DNA of 37,791 nucleotides from Methylobacter sp. (GCA_026399025.1 JAPLRU010000046.1:1-37791); one strand, 5' to 3'; counted from the stretch's first letter, positions 1-8,817 are shown. Numbers and translations are program-made. The notes: generated from the sequence alone by a model not told the origin.

Positions 1-215
1 GGGTGACAATTGATGATGCACAGCAAACTACCTGCGATCACGTAGTAGCCGCGTGCGGCAAGGCGTACCATGAGAAAAAAAAAAGTATCAGCAGAGGGGT
101 AGAGATGACTTCATTGAGAGGAGCCGGTCTACTCGACCTTATGCCTATATCGGGCCAACGAAGAGTATGTATTATTTGTTCGCAAGAAAAGCTACCGCTT
201 CGTCTTATTCCACGC

Positions 216-980
216 TTAGAAACGATCTTTCAATAGCCTGATTTCCGTAAAAACGTCCACCGGCCTGTTATTGATTTTATGGATGGTTTTTTGCAGCGCC
301 GAGCTGTCCTCCCTGAAAAACGGGTTAGTCGCTAATTCCTGTTCTATTGTTGACGGCACGGTCGGCAAATGTTGTGCTCTAAGCTGATTAATCATTTCCA
401 TTCTTTGCTGTAACTGCCGGTTATCGGGTTCTACCGTTAAAGCAAACCGGCCATTGGCTTGGCTGTATTCATGGGCGCAATAGAGTTGGGTTGATTCGGG
501 CAATGCTTTCAATTTTTGCAATGATTGCCACATCTGTTCCGCAGTGCCTTCAAATAACCGCCCGCAGCCCATCACAAATAAGGTGTCTCCGCAAAACAGC
601 AGGTTGTCGTCGGCAAAGTGATAAACAATATGGCCGCTGGTATGGCCGGGAGTCGAGATGACTTTCGCCGAATGTCGACCGAGGGTGATTACATCGCCGT
701 CAACAACGCCGCGATCAAAACCGGGAATTCTTGGTTGATCCGAAAGCGCGGCAATAACGGTGCAGCCGGTTTTTTGTTTGAGTTCGCTGTTGCCGCCGAC
801 ATGATCCGAGTGGTGATGGGTGTTCAGGATATAAGTCAAGCGCCAGCCTTTTTGCTCCAGAATATCCAGAACCGGCTGGGCAACGGCGGGATCGACGACA
901 GCGGTTTCAGCGGAGACAGGATCGTGCAGCAGATAAATGTAATTGTCGTTTAAGACGGGGAGTTGCAAGACGGTCAGCAT
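216..980 (-). CDS. gloB: Hydroxyacylglutathione hydrolase (glyoxalase II)
   Basis: Hydrolyses S-lactoylglutathione to lactate and glutathione, the second step of methylglyoxal detoxification in the cytosol. The 254-residue product has the full metallo-beta-lactamase metal site: THHHSDH at residues 54-60, TPGHTSGH in the middle, FCGDTLF supplying the bridging Asp, and CAHEY near residue 170. The C-terminal substrate domain ends with the family-typical TNPFFR segment. The length matches the usual 250-260 residues. It starts at ATG with AGGAT a few bases upstream. It lies downstream of the suf/rsmJ group but is separated from it by about 400 bases, so it is probably its own unit. Confidence 0.95.
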   Translation of the reverse strand: MLTVLQLPVLNDNYIYLLHDPVSAETAVVDPAVAQPVLDILEQKGWRLTYILNTHHHSDHVGGNSELKQKTGCTVIAALSDQPRIPGFDRGVVDGDVITLGRHSAKVISTPGHTSGHIVYHFADDNLLFCGDTLFVMGCGRLFEGTAEQMWQSLQKLKALPESTQLYCAHEYSQANGRFALTVEPDNRQLQQRMEMINQLRAQHLPTVPSTIEQELATNPFFREDSSALQKTIHKINNRPVDVFTEIRLLKDRF

Positions 981-1197
981 GTTTTAAATCCTCCAGCGGT
1001 TAAATTGTCAGGTTTAACACAAACCTTTCAGTGGGATGCAATGATAAACTTCGCCCGGCGGCGCACTAATTGAAAGGGGGGAGGGCAGCTTTATTCCGGG
1101 TACGCAATCTGATTAAATAAATTTGCCGATAGCCAAATCTATAAAGACGCCTACGATCTATTTAAAAACTTAAACTCATTGAGCAAGGAAGTAAGTT

Positions 1198-1347
1198 ATG
1201 CGTATCCTTAGTTTTCTTATTCTTGTGGTCATCTCAATTGTTGAGGTGGGACCCGTTCCCATTACTCCGGTCGTGTTAATTTATATCGTGCTGTTTCGCC
1301 CGCCTTGGTTTTATGAGTGGGTGCTTAAGATCTATGGCAAGGACTAA
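1198..1347 (+). CDS. Small hydrophobic membrane protein, 49 residues
   Basis: An ATG-to-TAA reading frame of 49 residues. AAGGAAG sits 5 bases upstream of the ATG, a good ribosome binding site. The product is a predicted inner-membrane peptide: residues 3-15 and 22-33 are almost wholly hydrophobic, joined by a short Pro/Gly turn (VGPVPITP), followed by FRPPWFYEW and a basic tail ending KIYGKD. The pattern (two short hydrophobic stretches, then an aromatic/Pro/Arg amphipathic end) looks like a real small membrane protein and not chance. Function unknown. It is the only likely gene in the interval 981-1397, which otherwise holds the gloB upstream region. It points against both neighbours. Confidence 0.6.
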   Translation: MRILSFLILVVISIVEVGPVPITPVVLIYIVLFRPPWFYEWVLKIYGKD

Positions 1348-1397
1348 AGACCGGTGGATTAGGGGCAGCATCGCAACCGCAGCAATAGAGATTCAGG

Positions 1398-1718
1398 TTA
1401 ATCCCAGCGATTGTCCCTAACTTGCACTTTGCCGTTTTCTATCCTGATCGGAAAGCAGTCGATATTTTCATAGGCGGGCGGGGACTTTACTTCACCGGTT
1501 TTCACGCAAAAACGGGCACCATGACGCGGACAGATAATTTCGTCGCCTTCCAGTCGGCCGCTGGCAATTTCGGCGCCGTCATGGGTACAGACATCTTCAA
1601 GCGCATAAAATCGGTCGTCCAGTTTGAAAATGGCGACATCGGTACCATCGACATCTATCACTATATGCTCGCCATTGGCTAAGGCCTTTTCATCTATTGC
1701 ATCTATCCAATCCGACAT
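1398..1718 (-). CDS. Rieske [2Fe-2S] ferredoxin-like protein
   Basis: Small soluble electron carrier of the non-heme oxygenase ferredoxin type, 106 residues. The Rieske cluster ligands are clear: C44-T-H46 and C63-P-R-H66, separated by the usual 16 residues. There is no signal peptide or membrane anchor, so it is cytosolic. It has a strong ribosome binding site (GGGAG before ATAAAATG). It lies 51 bases after rsmJ at the tail of the suf transcription unit. A Rieske protein next to suf genes suggests a role linked to cluster assembly or use, but no oxygenase partner is in the window, so its redox partner is unknown. Confidence 0.9.
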   Translation of the reverse strand: MSDWIDAIDEKALANGEHIVIDVDGTDVAIFKLDDRFYALEDVCTHDGAEIASGRLEGDEIICPRHGARFCVKTGEVKSPPAYENIDCFPIRIENGKVQVRDNRWD

Positions 1719-1769
1719 TTTATTTCTCCCATTGTGGTGCTGTAAAAAGCCGACCGCTCGGCAACTCGT

Positions 1770-2552
1770 TTAACTTTTCAAATAAACATCATAGCGCAAT
1801 AACTTGCCCTGAAAACTTTGACTGGGTTTGCCGCCCAAAGGTTCGGCATAATCGGGGCTTTTTACCACCACTCGTTTTTCGGCTGCTTTTAGCGCCGCTT
1901 CAAAAAGCTGTTCCTTATCTTGATCATCGCCGAGCAAGTCGCGCAACACCATCATCGATTTTTTGGCTAAGGCCGATTTTTTGCGTTTGGGCGGAAACAT
2001 CGGATCAAGATAAATACAATCGGGCGGATTTTCCAGGTCGGCTAACAGGTCGATGGCGTTACCTTGCAATAACAGGGGAGGGCGGAGATTAAGCCGTTGC
2101 ATCCAGTCTTGTTGCGCCAAGCGGGCGAAGCCGTCCGCCAATAATTCCGCCATAACCGGGGAGCGTTCGATACAAAGCAATTCGTAACCCATGCGAAAGA
2201 TATGCAGGCTGTCTTGACCCCAGCCGGTCGTGGCGTCGATTACGGTTTTGGTTTTCCGTCCGAGCGCTTGGGCTAAAGCGCCGTCTTTGGGCGCAGGCCA
2301 TGAGCGTTGTTCGCCGTTGCGCGGCTCTATATCGACGGTTAAACCGCCTTTTTTAAGCAACTCTTTGTCGAGTAGTTTTAAACAGCCGTTACGCCGGGTT
2401 AAAAAGAATTCTTCCGGAGTGCGGTCATTGAGCGACGGGTATAAAGGAACGCCGAGTCTTTCAGCAAGTTGTTGAAATGGCAAACTATCGTCCTGTCCTG
2501 GGTAAATGACGGCCAGTTTCCCGGTATATTGCTGCGAGGTAGTAGTGCTCAT
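1770..2552 (-). CDS. rsmJ: 16S rRNA (guanine-1516-N2)-methyltransferase RsmJ
   Basis: Class I SAM-dependent methyltransferase that modifies G1516 of 16S rRNA (DUF548/YhiQ family). The 260-residue product carries the SAM-binding segment VIDATTGWGQDS, the acidic ERSP strand and the family signature YLDPMFPPKRKKSALAKK with catalytic DPMFP. The length fits the family (about 250). Most of the N-terminal 60 residues, with TPEEFFLTRRNGCLKLLDK, also match the family. It follows sufU after a 65-base gap that contains a CACGAAG repeat, so transcription from suf may be reduced there. No clear ribosome binding site is visible. Confidence 0.93.
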   Translation of the reverse strand: MSTTTSQQYTGKLAVIYPGQDDSLPFQQLAERLGVPLYPSLNDRTPEEFFLTRRNGCLKLLDKELLKKGGLTVDIEPRNGEQRSWPAPKDGALAQALGRKTKTVIDATTGWGQDSLHIFRMGYELLCIERSPVMAELLADGFARLAQQDWMQRLNLRPPLLLQGNAIDLLADLENPPDCIYLDPMFPPKRKKSALAKKSMMVLRDLLGDDQDKEQLFEAALKAAEKRVVVKSPDYAEPLGGKPSQSFQGKLLRYDVYLKS

Positions 2553-2585
2553 AGTTTAGTTAGACACGAACAACATTAAGAAAAA

Positions 2586-2614
2586 CTTCGTGCTCTTCGT
2601 GTCTTCGTGGTGAA
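2586..2614. repeat. CACGAAG-family dispersed repeat, single arm
   Basis: On the minus strand this reads TTCACCACGAAGACACGAAG followed by AGCACGAAG. It is one arm of the dispersed foldback family found again near 24.5, 24.9, 27.2, 27.35, 37.36 and 37.65-37.75 kb. It lies between sufU and rsmJ, right after the sufU stop codon. No matching opposite arm is seen close by, so it cannot form the long stem made by other copies. Confidence 0.85.
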
Positions 2615-2617
2615 GTT

Positions 2618-3070
2618 TTATTCTGTAGAAATCGATTTTTGTTCATTTTTCAACGCCGCATCCAGGGTATGCCAAGCCAAGGTCGCACATTTGACCCGCG
2701 CCGGGTATTCACGGACCCCGGCTAATACCGCCAGCTTGCCGACCGCTTCAAGGTTAATCTGCTCGTCTTTGCCGGTGGTCATCTCATGGAATGTTTTAAA
2801 CAAGTCTTCGGCTTCCTGTTCGGTTTTGCCTTTGACTATCTCGGTCATTAACGAAACCGAGGCGGTGGAAATGGCGCAACCCGAGCCCTGAAAACTGGCG
2901 TCGGTAATGGTGTCGCCGTCCATTTTTAAAAATAAGGTCAGGCGGTCGCCGCACAGCGGGTTAAAACCTTCCACTTTGCGGTCGGCGTTTTCCATGACCC
3001 GGAAATTGCGCGGGTTACGGTTGTGGTCGAAAATTACCTCTTGATAGAGGTCGCGTAGATCATCAAACAT
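2618..3070 (-). CDS. sufU: SUF system scaffold / sulfur acceptor SufU
   Basis: IscU-like protein of the SUF pathway that accepts persulfide sulfur from SufS. In 150 residues it shows the three conserved cysteines C40 (in PLCGDR), C65 (GSGCAIS) and C128 (RVKCATLAW) and the ligand Asp D42. The roughly 20-residue insertion between the second and third cysteines, relative to IscU, marks the SufU type. The start MFDDLRDLYQEVI is the usual N-terminus. It is the last core suf gene, separated from sufS by the DUF4365 and 376-residue genes. Confidence 0.95.
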   Translation of the reverse strand: MFDDLRDLYQEVIFDHNRNPRNFRVMENADRKVEGFNPLCGDRLTLFLKMDGDTITDASFQGSGCAISTASVSLMTEIVKGKTEQEAEDLFKTFHEMTTGKDEQINLEAVGKLAVLAGVREYPARVKCATLAWHTLDAALKNEQKSISTE

Positions 3071-3135
3071 TATTTGTTCCGTGAAATATTTTTAATGGAA
3101 AGTTTTTAATTGCGCTTATTGGTATTATCTAGGAA

Positions 3136-4266
3136 TTAGGTGTTTTTTATAATGGTAAACGAGATAATATTTTTCATCGTTCTAGGCTGATTACCCGCCA
3201 AAAGCTTACCCTTAATTTGAATATAATTTCCTGCATTTTTATGAGCTTCAATTGCTTGGTTGTACCATTCGGCATTCAAACTGACTCTTGCACGAATGCT
3301 TTCTCCATCTTGCTGATAAAGATCTAATATGACATCTCCCGCTCTTCGCTCTCTTTCGTCTAAATCGCCAGCCAATGTTTCTACTGTGCCCACAAAAATA
3401 TCTTCTTTATCCTTTTCATGATTCTTGAGTTCTTGCCGAATATCTTCGATACGACTGTAATAATCGTGTTGTATTTTGATTGAGTTTTTAGTGTTTGATG
3501 GCTTATTAATGATGCTTGCCCATTTGAAATTTAGATACAAATCCGCTTGATCATTCTCATCTTGAAAATTTATGAAGGCCTTACACATATTAGATGACAA
3601 GAGTGGAGTTGGTTCCTCTTTTACAGTTGCTATCAGATGTTCCATTCTGTCAGTTTGAATGGCTTCAACTAACTGAGAGGCGGCCTTATTAATGGTTAAT
3701 GTCGCTTGCCGTACAAAGGGCGTATTTTCAAAAAGATCCACCTGCAAATCCATGGCTTTGACAGGCGTGGATACATTAATAATAAAGCTGCCTGTTTCCG
3801 TATGTCTAAAACGTGATTTATCTATTAACTGTAGCGCTTCCCGCCGATTCATTTTTGGATGGTAAATTTGCGGTTTTAATACGCTACATGCCGCTGACAA
3901 CAGCATATCTTTAGCGCCATTAATCGCTTTTACGGCATAGTTAAGCGGGATGAAAGCCGATTCATTGCGATGATCGACGATGCGAAAACCGATGGCATCA
4001 TCTTTCATTTCTGATAACTCTGCCATAAGAGTACGAAACGAAATATTCTCCATATCTACCAATTTACTAATAACCGTCTCTACACAATCTGTGTAATCAA
4101 CGGCACTATCATCAATAGGAAAAATTAATTGCCTACGTTTATATTGATCATTATTAAGCGCATATAAACCGTCTTTAATAGCGGCATCAATTAAACGCCA
4201 ACCTCTCGATTTCAGGAAATCTTTTAAATCGGTGGGCGCAATGTTTTCGAAAAAATCTTTATTCAT
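3136..4266 (-). CDS. Unknown 376-residue protein coupled to DUF4365
   Basis: Not assigned to a known family from the sequence. The ATG overlaps the stop of the upstream DUF4365 gene as ATGA, so the two are translationally coupled and probably act together. The N-terminal 45 residues (TDLKDFLKSRGWR, then KRRQLIFPIDD) look like a small alpha/beta domain. The centre is mainly alpha-helical and rich in charged residues. The last ~95 residues (from about DIFVGTVETLAG to KNIISFTII) have an alternating pattern like an OB fold, which could bind nucleic acid; this is inference. No catalytic motif or membrane segment is evident. With the DUF4365 gene it forms a compact two-gene insert between sufS and sufU. 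Confidence 0.75.
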   Translation of the reverse strand: MNKDFFENIAPTDLKDFLKSRGWRLIDAAIKDGLYALNNDQYKRRQLIFPIDDSAVDYTDCVETVISKLVDMENISFRTLMAELSEMKDDAIGFRIVDHRNESAFIPLNYAVKAINGAKDMLLSAACSVLKPQIYHPKMNRREALQLIDKSRFRHTETGSFIINVSTPVKAMDLQVDLFENTPFVRQATLTINKAASQLVEAIQTDRMEHLIATVKEEPTPLLSSNMCKAFINFQDENDQADLYLNFKWASIINKPSNTKNSIKIQHDYYSRIEDIRQELKNHEKDKEDIFVGTVETLAGDLDERERRAGDVILDLYQQDGESIRARVSLNAEWYNQAIEAHKNAGNYIQIKGKLLAGNQPRTMKNIISFTIIKNT

Positions 4267-4808
4267 AACGGCGGTAGATAATTCAATGGCTCATTTTTTG
4301 ATAATTTTTCGAATATGGCGAGCAGATTATCAGGCGTCAGTACTTGATCTTTAGGGAGATAAACTGTTGTACCTGTCCTATTGCTGGAAGCCTCTGCTCC
4401 GCGCAGACTGACCCAATAGGCAGCATTTTTTAAGATCAATTGTTCTGGATTCACATTTAACCACTCTTTTTGATTAGAGGGCAAAAACAGCACGACTAAT
4501 AAACGATGTTGGCATTTAGTTTCTTCTCGCAAAAAATCATATTGTTTTACACCTTTAAAAAAATAGGAGAAATGCGATTCGGTGTTTGATGTCTCTTTGA
4601 TTGTAGCCTTTAATTGTACTTTTAAATCTACATCTTCCTTATAGCTGTCTTTAAAATGTTCCCAGCAGGTCAAAGTAGCATCAATGCCTCGATTATCTAC
4701 ATGTCTATTTGTGTGATCGCAAGTTACACCAACAGCAGAAGCTACGGCATGCAGGTAAGCGTAACTTAATTCGCTTTCAATATCTTTGTCATCTAAAGGA
4801 CTGTACAT
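4263..4808 (-). CDS. DUF4365 domain protein, putative PD-(D/E)XK-like nuclease
   Basis: A 181-residue protein whose N-terminal two-thirds matches DUF4365: an ExxLSYAYLHAVAS helix (E13), then RGIDATL with D43, then VDLKVQLKAT with Q65-x-K67. E...D...QxK in this order is the active-site layout of PD-(D/E)XK-type nucleases. DUF4365 proteins are often found in defence or mobile regions, but activity here is not shown. The C-terminal part (QHRLLVVLFLP, YWVSLRGAEA, TTVYLPKDQ) is typical for DUF4365. It is coupled by ATGA to the 376-residue gene. No membrane segment. Called from motif pattern, so fold and nuclease role are inferred. Confidence 0.8.
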   Translation of the reverse strand: MYSPLDDKDIESELSYAYLHAVASAVGVTCDHTNRHVDNRGIDATLTCWEHFKDSYKEDVDLKVQLKATIKETSNTESHFSYFFKGVKQYDFLREETKCQHRLLVVLFLPSNQKEWLNVNPEQLILKNAAYWVSLRGAEASSNRTGTTVYLPKDQVLTPDNLLAIFEKLSKNEPLNYLPPL

Positions 4809-4882
4809 AGTGAAAATTTGCCATTAAAAACATTCAATAATTGCATTATAAACATAGCGATTGATTGTATCTTACGAAAACA

Positions 4883-6106
4883 TCAGCCAAATACCTCAAT
4901 CAAGGACTCTATGCCTTTCATTAAAACATCGATTTCTTGTTTAGTGTTATACATGGCAAACGACGCTCTTGCGGTCGCCGGAACTTCAAAAAAATCCATC
5001 ACCGGCATCGCGCAATGGTGACCAGCGCGGATTGCAATGCCTAAACTATCCAGCATGGTGCCAATATCGTGCGGGTGTATTCTATCCAGTGTGAAAGACA
5101 AAATCGCGCCTTTATGCTCGGCCTCGCCAATAATTTTAAGGCCTTTAATTTGCTGGGCTTTGGCAGTGGCGTAATCCAGTAGTTCTGCTTCATAGGCGGC
5201 AATATTATCTAGGCCGATGGCGTTCAGATAATCGATAGCCGCGCCCAAACCCACGACATCGGCAATATTCGGGGTGCCGGCTTCAAACTTATAAGGCAAC
5301 ACATTATATTCGGTTTCTTCAAAGGTGACTTTGCGGATCATGTCGCCGCCGCCTTGATACGGCGGCATGGCTTCCAGTAAAGCCTGTTTGCCGTAAAGTA
5401 CGCCTATGCCTGAAGGCGCATAAAGCTTATGGCCTGAGAAAACATAAAAATCGCAATCCAAGTCCTGTACGTCAACAGTCATATGAGGAATGGCCTGCGC
5501 GCCATCCAATAATACCGGAATACCTTGGGCATGAGCCGCGGCAATAATCTTTTTAACCGGATTAATCGTGCCCAACGCATTGGACATATGCACGACTGAA
5601 ACCAGCTTGGTTTTAGCGCTGATCAGTTGTTCAAATTCATCATAAATCAATTCGCCTTGCCGATTAATCGGCGCGACTTTTAAGATGGCGCCGGTTTGCT
5701 CGCACAGCATTTGCCAAGGGACGATATTGGAATGATGCTCCATCGCGGTGATTAAAATCTCATCGCCGGCTTTGATATGGGTTTTGCCGTAAGTCTGCGC
5801 AATCAAATTGATGGCTTCGGTAGCGCCTCTGACAAAAATGATTTCTTTGTCGCCGGCTGCATTGATAAAGTTTTTAACCTTGGTGCGCGCGGCTTCAAAT
5901 TTATCGGTAGAACGCACGCTTAAAGTATGTACGCCGCGATGCACGTTGGCGTAATCATGGCTGTACAACTGCACGATGCTGTCGATAACCGCCTGCGGTT
6001 TTTGGCAAGTGGCTGCGTTGTCCAGATAAACCAACGGCTTGTTGCGTATCAGTTCTGCCAATATAGGGAAATCGGCGCGTATTTTTTCTACGGGGAAGTT
6101 TGTCAT
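4883..6106 (-). CDS. sufS: Cysteine desulfurase SufS
   Basis: PLP-dependent group II cysteine desulfurase that supplies persulfide for Fe-S assembly. The PLP lysine is K227 in SGHKLYAP, and the catalytic cysteine is C365 in RAGHHCAMP. The start used here (MTNFPVEKIRADFPIL) gives 407 residues, the usual SufS length. The frame is open 135 bases further upstream, but that extension has no family similarity and would run to within 60 bases of the opposite-strand Uma2 start. Unlike sufB, sufC and sufD, sufS is cut off from the upstream genes by the opposite-strand Uma2 gene, so it depends on read-through or on its own promoter between 6107 and 6184. Confidence 0.95.
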   Translation of the reverse strand: MTNFPVEKIRADFPILAELIRNKPLVYLDNAATCQKPQAVIDSIVQLYSHDYANVHRGVHTLSVRSTDKFEAARTKVKNFINAAGDKEIIFVRGATEAINLIAQTYGKTHIKAGDEILITAMEHHSNIVPWQMLCEQTGAILKVAPINRQGELIYDEFEQLISAKTKLVSVVHMSNALGTINPVKKIIAAAHAQGIPVLLDGAQAIPHMTVDVQDLDCDFYVFSGHKLYAPSGIGVLYGKQALLEAMPPYQGGGDMIRKVTFEETEYNVLPYKFEAGTPNIADVVGLGAAIDYLNAIGLDNIAAYEAELLDYATAKAQQIKGLKIIGEAEHKGAILSFTLDRIHPHDIGTMLDSLGIAIRAGHHCAMPVMDFFEVPATARASFAMYNTKQEIDVLMKGIESLIEVFG

Positions 6107-6184
6107 ATTTATTCCGATAACATTGATTCTTAAATTGCTAGGTATTATATTCCTACTATTCTTACTCTGACTGTTACTAAGACA

Positions 6185-6751
6185 ATGACTATAGCAACTG
6201 CGACTGTACGAAAACATCTGACCGACATTAAGGAGTGGCAAAAACTAGGTGAAGCTAATATTTTTCCGCCTGATAGCCGTCTTGAACTTATCGAAGGGGA
6301 AATTTTAGAAATGGCACCTATAGGTTGTAATCATTCCGGGCACTTAAACCGCATTAATAAATTATTTACTATTTTGACAGCCGATTGCGCCGATACTTCT
6401 GTTCAAAATCCTTTGCAACTCGGCGATCTTTCCGAGCCGGAGCCGGATTTCATGCTGTTAAAGGCGAACGATGACTTTTACTGCTCCCGCCACCCTAATG
6501 CCGATGACGTATTGCTACTGATCGAAGTTGCCGATAGCTCACTCAGTTTCGATCAAAACCAAAAACTACGTTTATATGCCAATCATCATATTCCTGAATA
6601 CTGGCTAATGAACTTAAACGACTCTTGCGTTGAGGTCTATCGCCAACCGCATGGCGATTGTTATGGCGAAAAAACCACGTTACGCGCCGGCGACAGCATC
6701 ACTTTGTCTCAGCTGGACTCCATTACCATCAACATGGCCGATATTTTATAG
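6185..6751 (+). CDS. Uma2 family (DUF820) putative restriction endonuclease
   Basis: A 188-residue protein with the Uma2/DUF820 layout: RLELIEGEILEM (E34, E38), then EPDFMLL (D88), then LLIEVADSSLSFDQNQKLRLYA (E114, K127), followed by IPEYWLMN. These are PD-(D/E)XK-type nuclease motifs and all expected acidic and Lys residues are present. It runs against the suf operon, between sufD and sufS, and its last 6 bases overlap the sufD 3' end tail to tail. The Uma2 family is abundant in cyanobacteria and scattered elsewhere; its biological role is not settled. Its position inside an otherwise co-directional operon suggests a later insertion. Confidence 0.9.
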   Translation: MTIATATVRKHLTDIKEWQKLGEANIFPPDSRLELIEGEILEMAPIGCNHSGHLNRINKLFTILTADCADTSVQNPLQLGDLSEPEPDFMLLKANDDFYCSRHPNADDVLLLIEVADSSLSFDQNQKLRLYANHHIPEYWLMNLNDSCVEVYRQPHGDCYGEKTTLRAGDSITLSQLDSITINMADIL

Positions 6752-8068
6752 CCATTCCTTGTTGACGCCTTGTTGCGGGAAGCGCGCCAACACTTGTTCC
6801 AAAACCCTATCGTGTAAACCTTTAATTTTGATCTTATCGACCATTTCGTTGGCAAAGGCAAAGGTCAGCATATTACGCGCCGTTTCTTCGTCTACGCAGC
6901 GCGATTGCAAGTAAAAGATAGATTTTTCATCCAGCTGCCCGACGGTGACGCCATGACCGCATTTAACGTCATCGGCATAAATTTCGAGTTGCGGTTTGGT
7001 ATCGGCTTCGGCGTCATCGGATAACAGCAAATTACGATTATTCATTTGCGAATCGGTTTTTTGCGCATCGATAGCGACAATCACCCGTCCTTGAAATACG
7101 CCTCTGGCCCTGTCGTCGAGCACACCTTTATACAGTTCGCGGCTGATGGCATGAGGTTTTAAGTGATTGATGCGGGTATGGTTATCGATATGTTGCCGTT
7201 TGACGCCTAAGTACAAACCATTCAGTTCGCATTCCGACGCCTGATCCAGGTCAACATGAATATCGCTGCGCGCCAGCAAGCCGCCAAAAGCAAAATTGTG
7301 ATGGGTAAACCGGGCATCCCGAGCTTGTTTAATATAACTGCCGCCAAAATGGTAGGCTTTTTCCGATTCGCTTTGCATTTTATACAGCGTCAAATTGGCA
7401 TTTTGTTCAACAAAAACCTCGGTGACTGCGGCGGTTAAATAAGCGTTATCGGTTCCGACAAAGGTTTCTATTAGGTTAGCTTCGGCCATTTCATCGGCAA
7501 TGATGATATTACGCGTCGTCGCCATTGCATCGGCTCCGGTCACAATATGCAACAACTGAATCGGTTTATCTAAAACCAGCTTAGCCGGTATATGCACAAA
7601 CAAGCCATCGGTAAACCAAGCGGTATTGAAAGCGATGAAGCTGTGCTCCGATTGATTGGCGGCCCGGCCTAAATATTTTTCCACGTTGTCCGGCTGTTTT
7701 GCCAATGCATCAGCCATGCTCAACACTGAAACGGTTTCAGGCAAATCGTCTAAAACCGAAAGTTCCGCTGAAAAATGTCCGTTGACCAAAACCACTGACC
7801 AAGCGTCTTCCAGTTGGTAGGATTTTAGCCACTCTGCATCGACATCACTGGCAGTCAGACTTATTAACGGCGAAAACAGTTTCTTTTCAATGCCGGAGAT
7901 ATTGGTATAACGCCATTCTTCTTCACGCGGCGATGGAAAACCCTGTTCTGAAAATTTCTCCAAGGCTTCGTATCTTAATGCTTGCAACCAAGGTAAAGTT
8001 TGTCCCGGTAAGGCGGGCGCGATGGTTTGATATTCGGCCGTATAACGGCTTGCTGTCGCCGTATTCAT
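6746..8068 (-). CDS. sufD: Fe-S cluster assembly protein SufD
   Basis: Component of the SufBC2D scaffold complex that assembles [4Fe-4S]/[2Fe-2S] clusters with SufC ATPase. The 440-residue product has the beta-helix core and the C-terminal family signature ADDVKCGHGVTVGQLDEKS followed by FYLQSRC. The start codon overlaps the sufC stop by one base (TAATG), so it is coupled to sufC. Its 3' end overlaps the opposite-strand Uma2 gene. Confidence 0.96.
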   Translation of the reverse strand: MNTATASRYTAEYQTIAPALPGQTLPWLQALRYEALEKFSEQGFPSPREEEWRYTNISGIEKKLFSPLISLTASDVDAEWLKSYQLEDAWSVVLVNGHFSAELSVLDDLPETVSVLSMADALAKQPDNVEKYLGRAANQSEHSFIAFNTAWFTDGLFVHIPAKLVLDKPIQLLHIVTGADAMATTRNIIIADEMAEANLIETFVGTDNAYLTAAVTEVFVEQNANLTLYKMQSESEKAYHFGGSYIKQARDARFTHHNFAFGGLLARSDIHVDLDQASECELNGLYLGVKRQHIDNHTRINHLKPHAISRELYKGVLDDRARGVFQGRVIVAIDAQKTDSQMNNRNLLLSDDAEADTKPQLEIYADDVKCGHGVTVGQLDEKSIFYLQSRCVDEETARNMLTFAFANEMVDKIKIKGLHDRVLEQVLARFPQQGVNKEWL

Positions 8069-8817
8069 TACGCTGCCGCCTCTTCAACCCAACTGTAACC
8101 TTTTTCTTCCAGCTCCAATGCCAGTTCGGCGCCTCCGGATTTGACAATTTGACCATGCGCCAAAACGTGGACAAAGTCCGGTTTGATGTAATCCAGTAAG
8201 CGCTGGTAGTGCGTGACCATCACAAAAGAGCGTTCCGGCGAGCGCAACGAATTGACGCCTTCGGAAACGATTTTTAACGCATCGATATCCAAGCCGGAAT
8301 CGGTTTCATCCATGATGCACAGCTTGGGTTCCAAAATAGCCATTTGCAGGATTTCATTACGTTTCTTCTCGCCGCCGGAAAAGCCTTCATTGACCGCACG
8401 GTAAAGAAATTTCTCATCCATTTCCAGCAAGCGCACTTTTTCTTTAACCAGTGTTAAAAAGTCCATCGCATCGACTTCAGGCTGGCCGTTATGCTTGCGT
8501 ATAGAGTTCAGCGCCGCTTTCAATAAATAGATGTTGCTGACGCCGGGAATTTCAACCGGGTATTGAAACGCCAGAAATACGCCTTCCCGCGCTCTGATTT
8601 CAGGCGCCATCTCCAGCAAATCTTTGCCCTGATAAGTCGCCGAACCGCCGGTCACGGTATAGCCGCCTTTGCCCGACAATACATGTGACAAGGTGCTTTT
8701 ACCGGAGCCGTTCGGCCCCATAATGGCGTGAATTTCACCGGCTTTAATCTCAAGGTTAATGCCTTTAAGAATGGGCTTGTCGCCAACGCTGACGTGAAGA
8801 TTTTTTATGCTGAGCAT
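8068..8817 (-). CDS. sufC: Fe-S cluster assembly ATPase SufC
   Basis: ABC-type ATPase of the SufBCD complex, 249 residues. Walker A is GPNGSGKST at residues 34-42, the signature is SGGEKKRNE, and Walker B is [12 protein letters not shown], which is the SufC form. SufC powers the conformational change of SufBD during cluster assembly. It is preceded by the HicB/HicA pair with only 15 bases between the hicA stop region and the sufC start, so it is likely co-transcribed with the toxin genes. It is coupled to sufD by a one-base overlap. Confidence 0.97.
   Translation of the reverse strand: MLSIKNLHVSVGDKPILKGINLEIKAGEIHAIMGPNGSGKSTLSHVLSGKGGYTVTGGSATYQGKDLLEMAPEIRAREGVFLAFQYPVEIPGVSNIYLLKAALNSIRKHNGQPEVDAMDFLTLVKEKVRLLEMDEKFLYRAVNEGFSGGEKKRNEILQMAILEPKLCIMDETDSGLDIDALKIVSEGVNSLRSPERSFVMVTHYQRLLDYIKPDFVHVLAHGQIVKSGGAELALELEEKGYSWVEEAAA

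Noticed and set aside
3-236. A 77-residue reading frame at the left edge
   Set aside because: It has no recognised domain, no clear ribosome site, low-complexity KKK from an A run, and overlaps the gloB 3' end. Bases 1-215 could hold the end of some other element, but I see nothing I can support.
6107-6241. Longer sufS start (extra 45 residues)
   Set aside because: The extension has no SufS similarity and reaches into the start of the Uma2 gene; the 407-residue form has the normal length.
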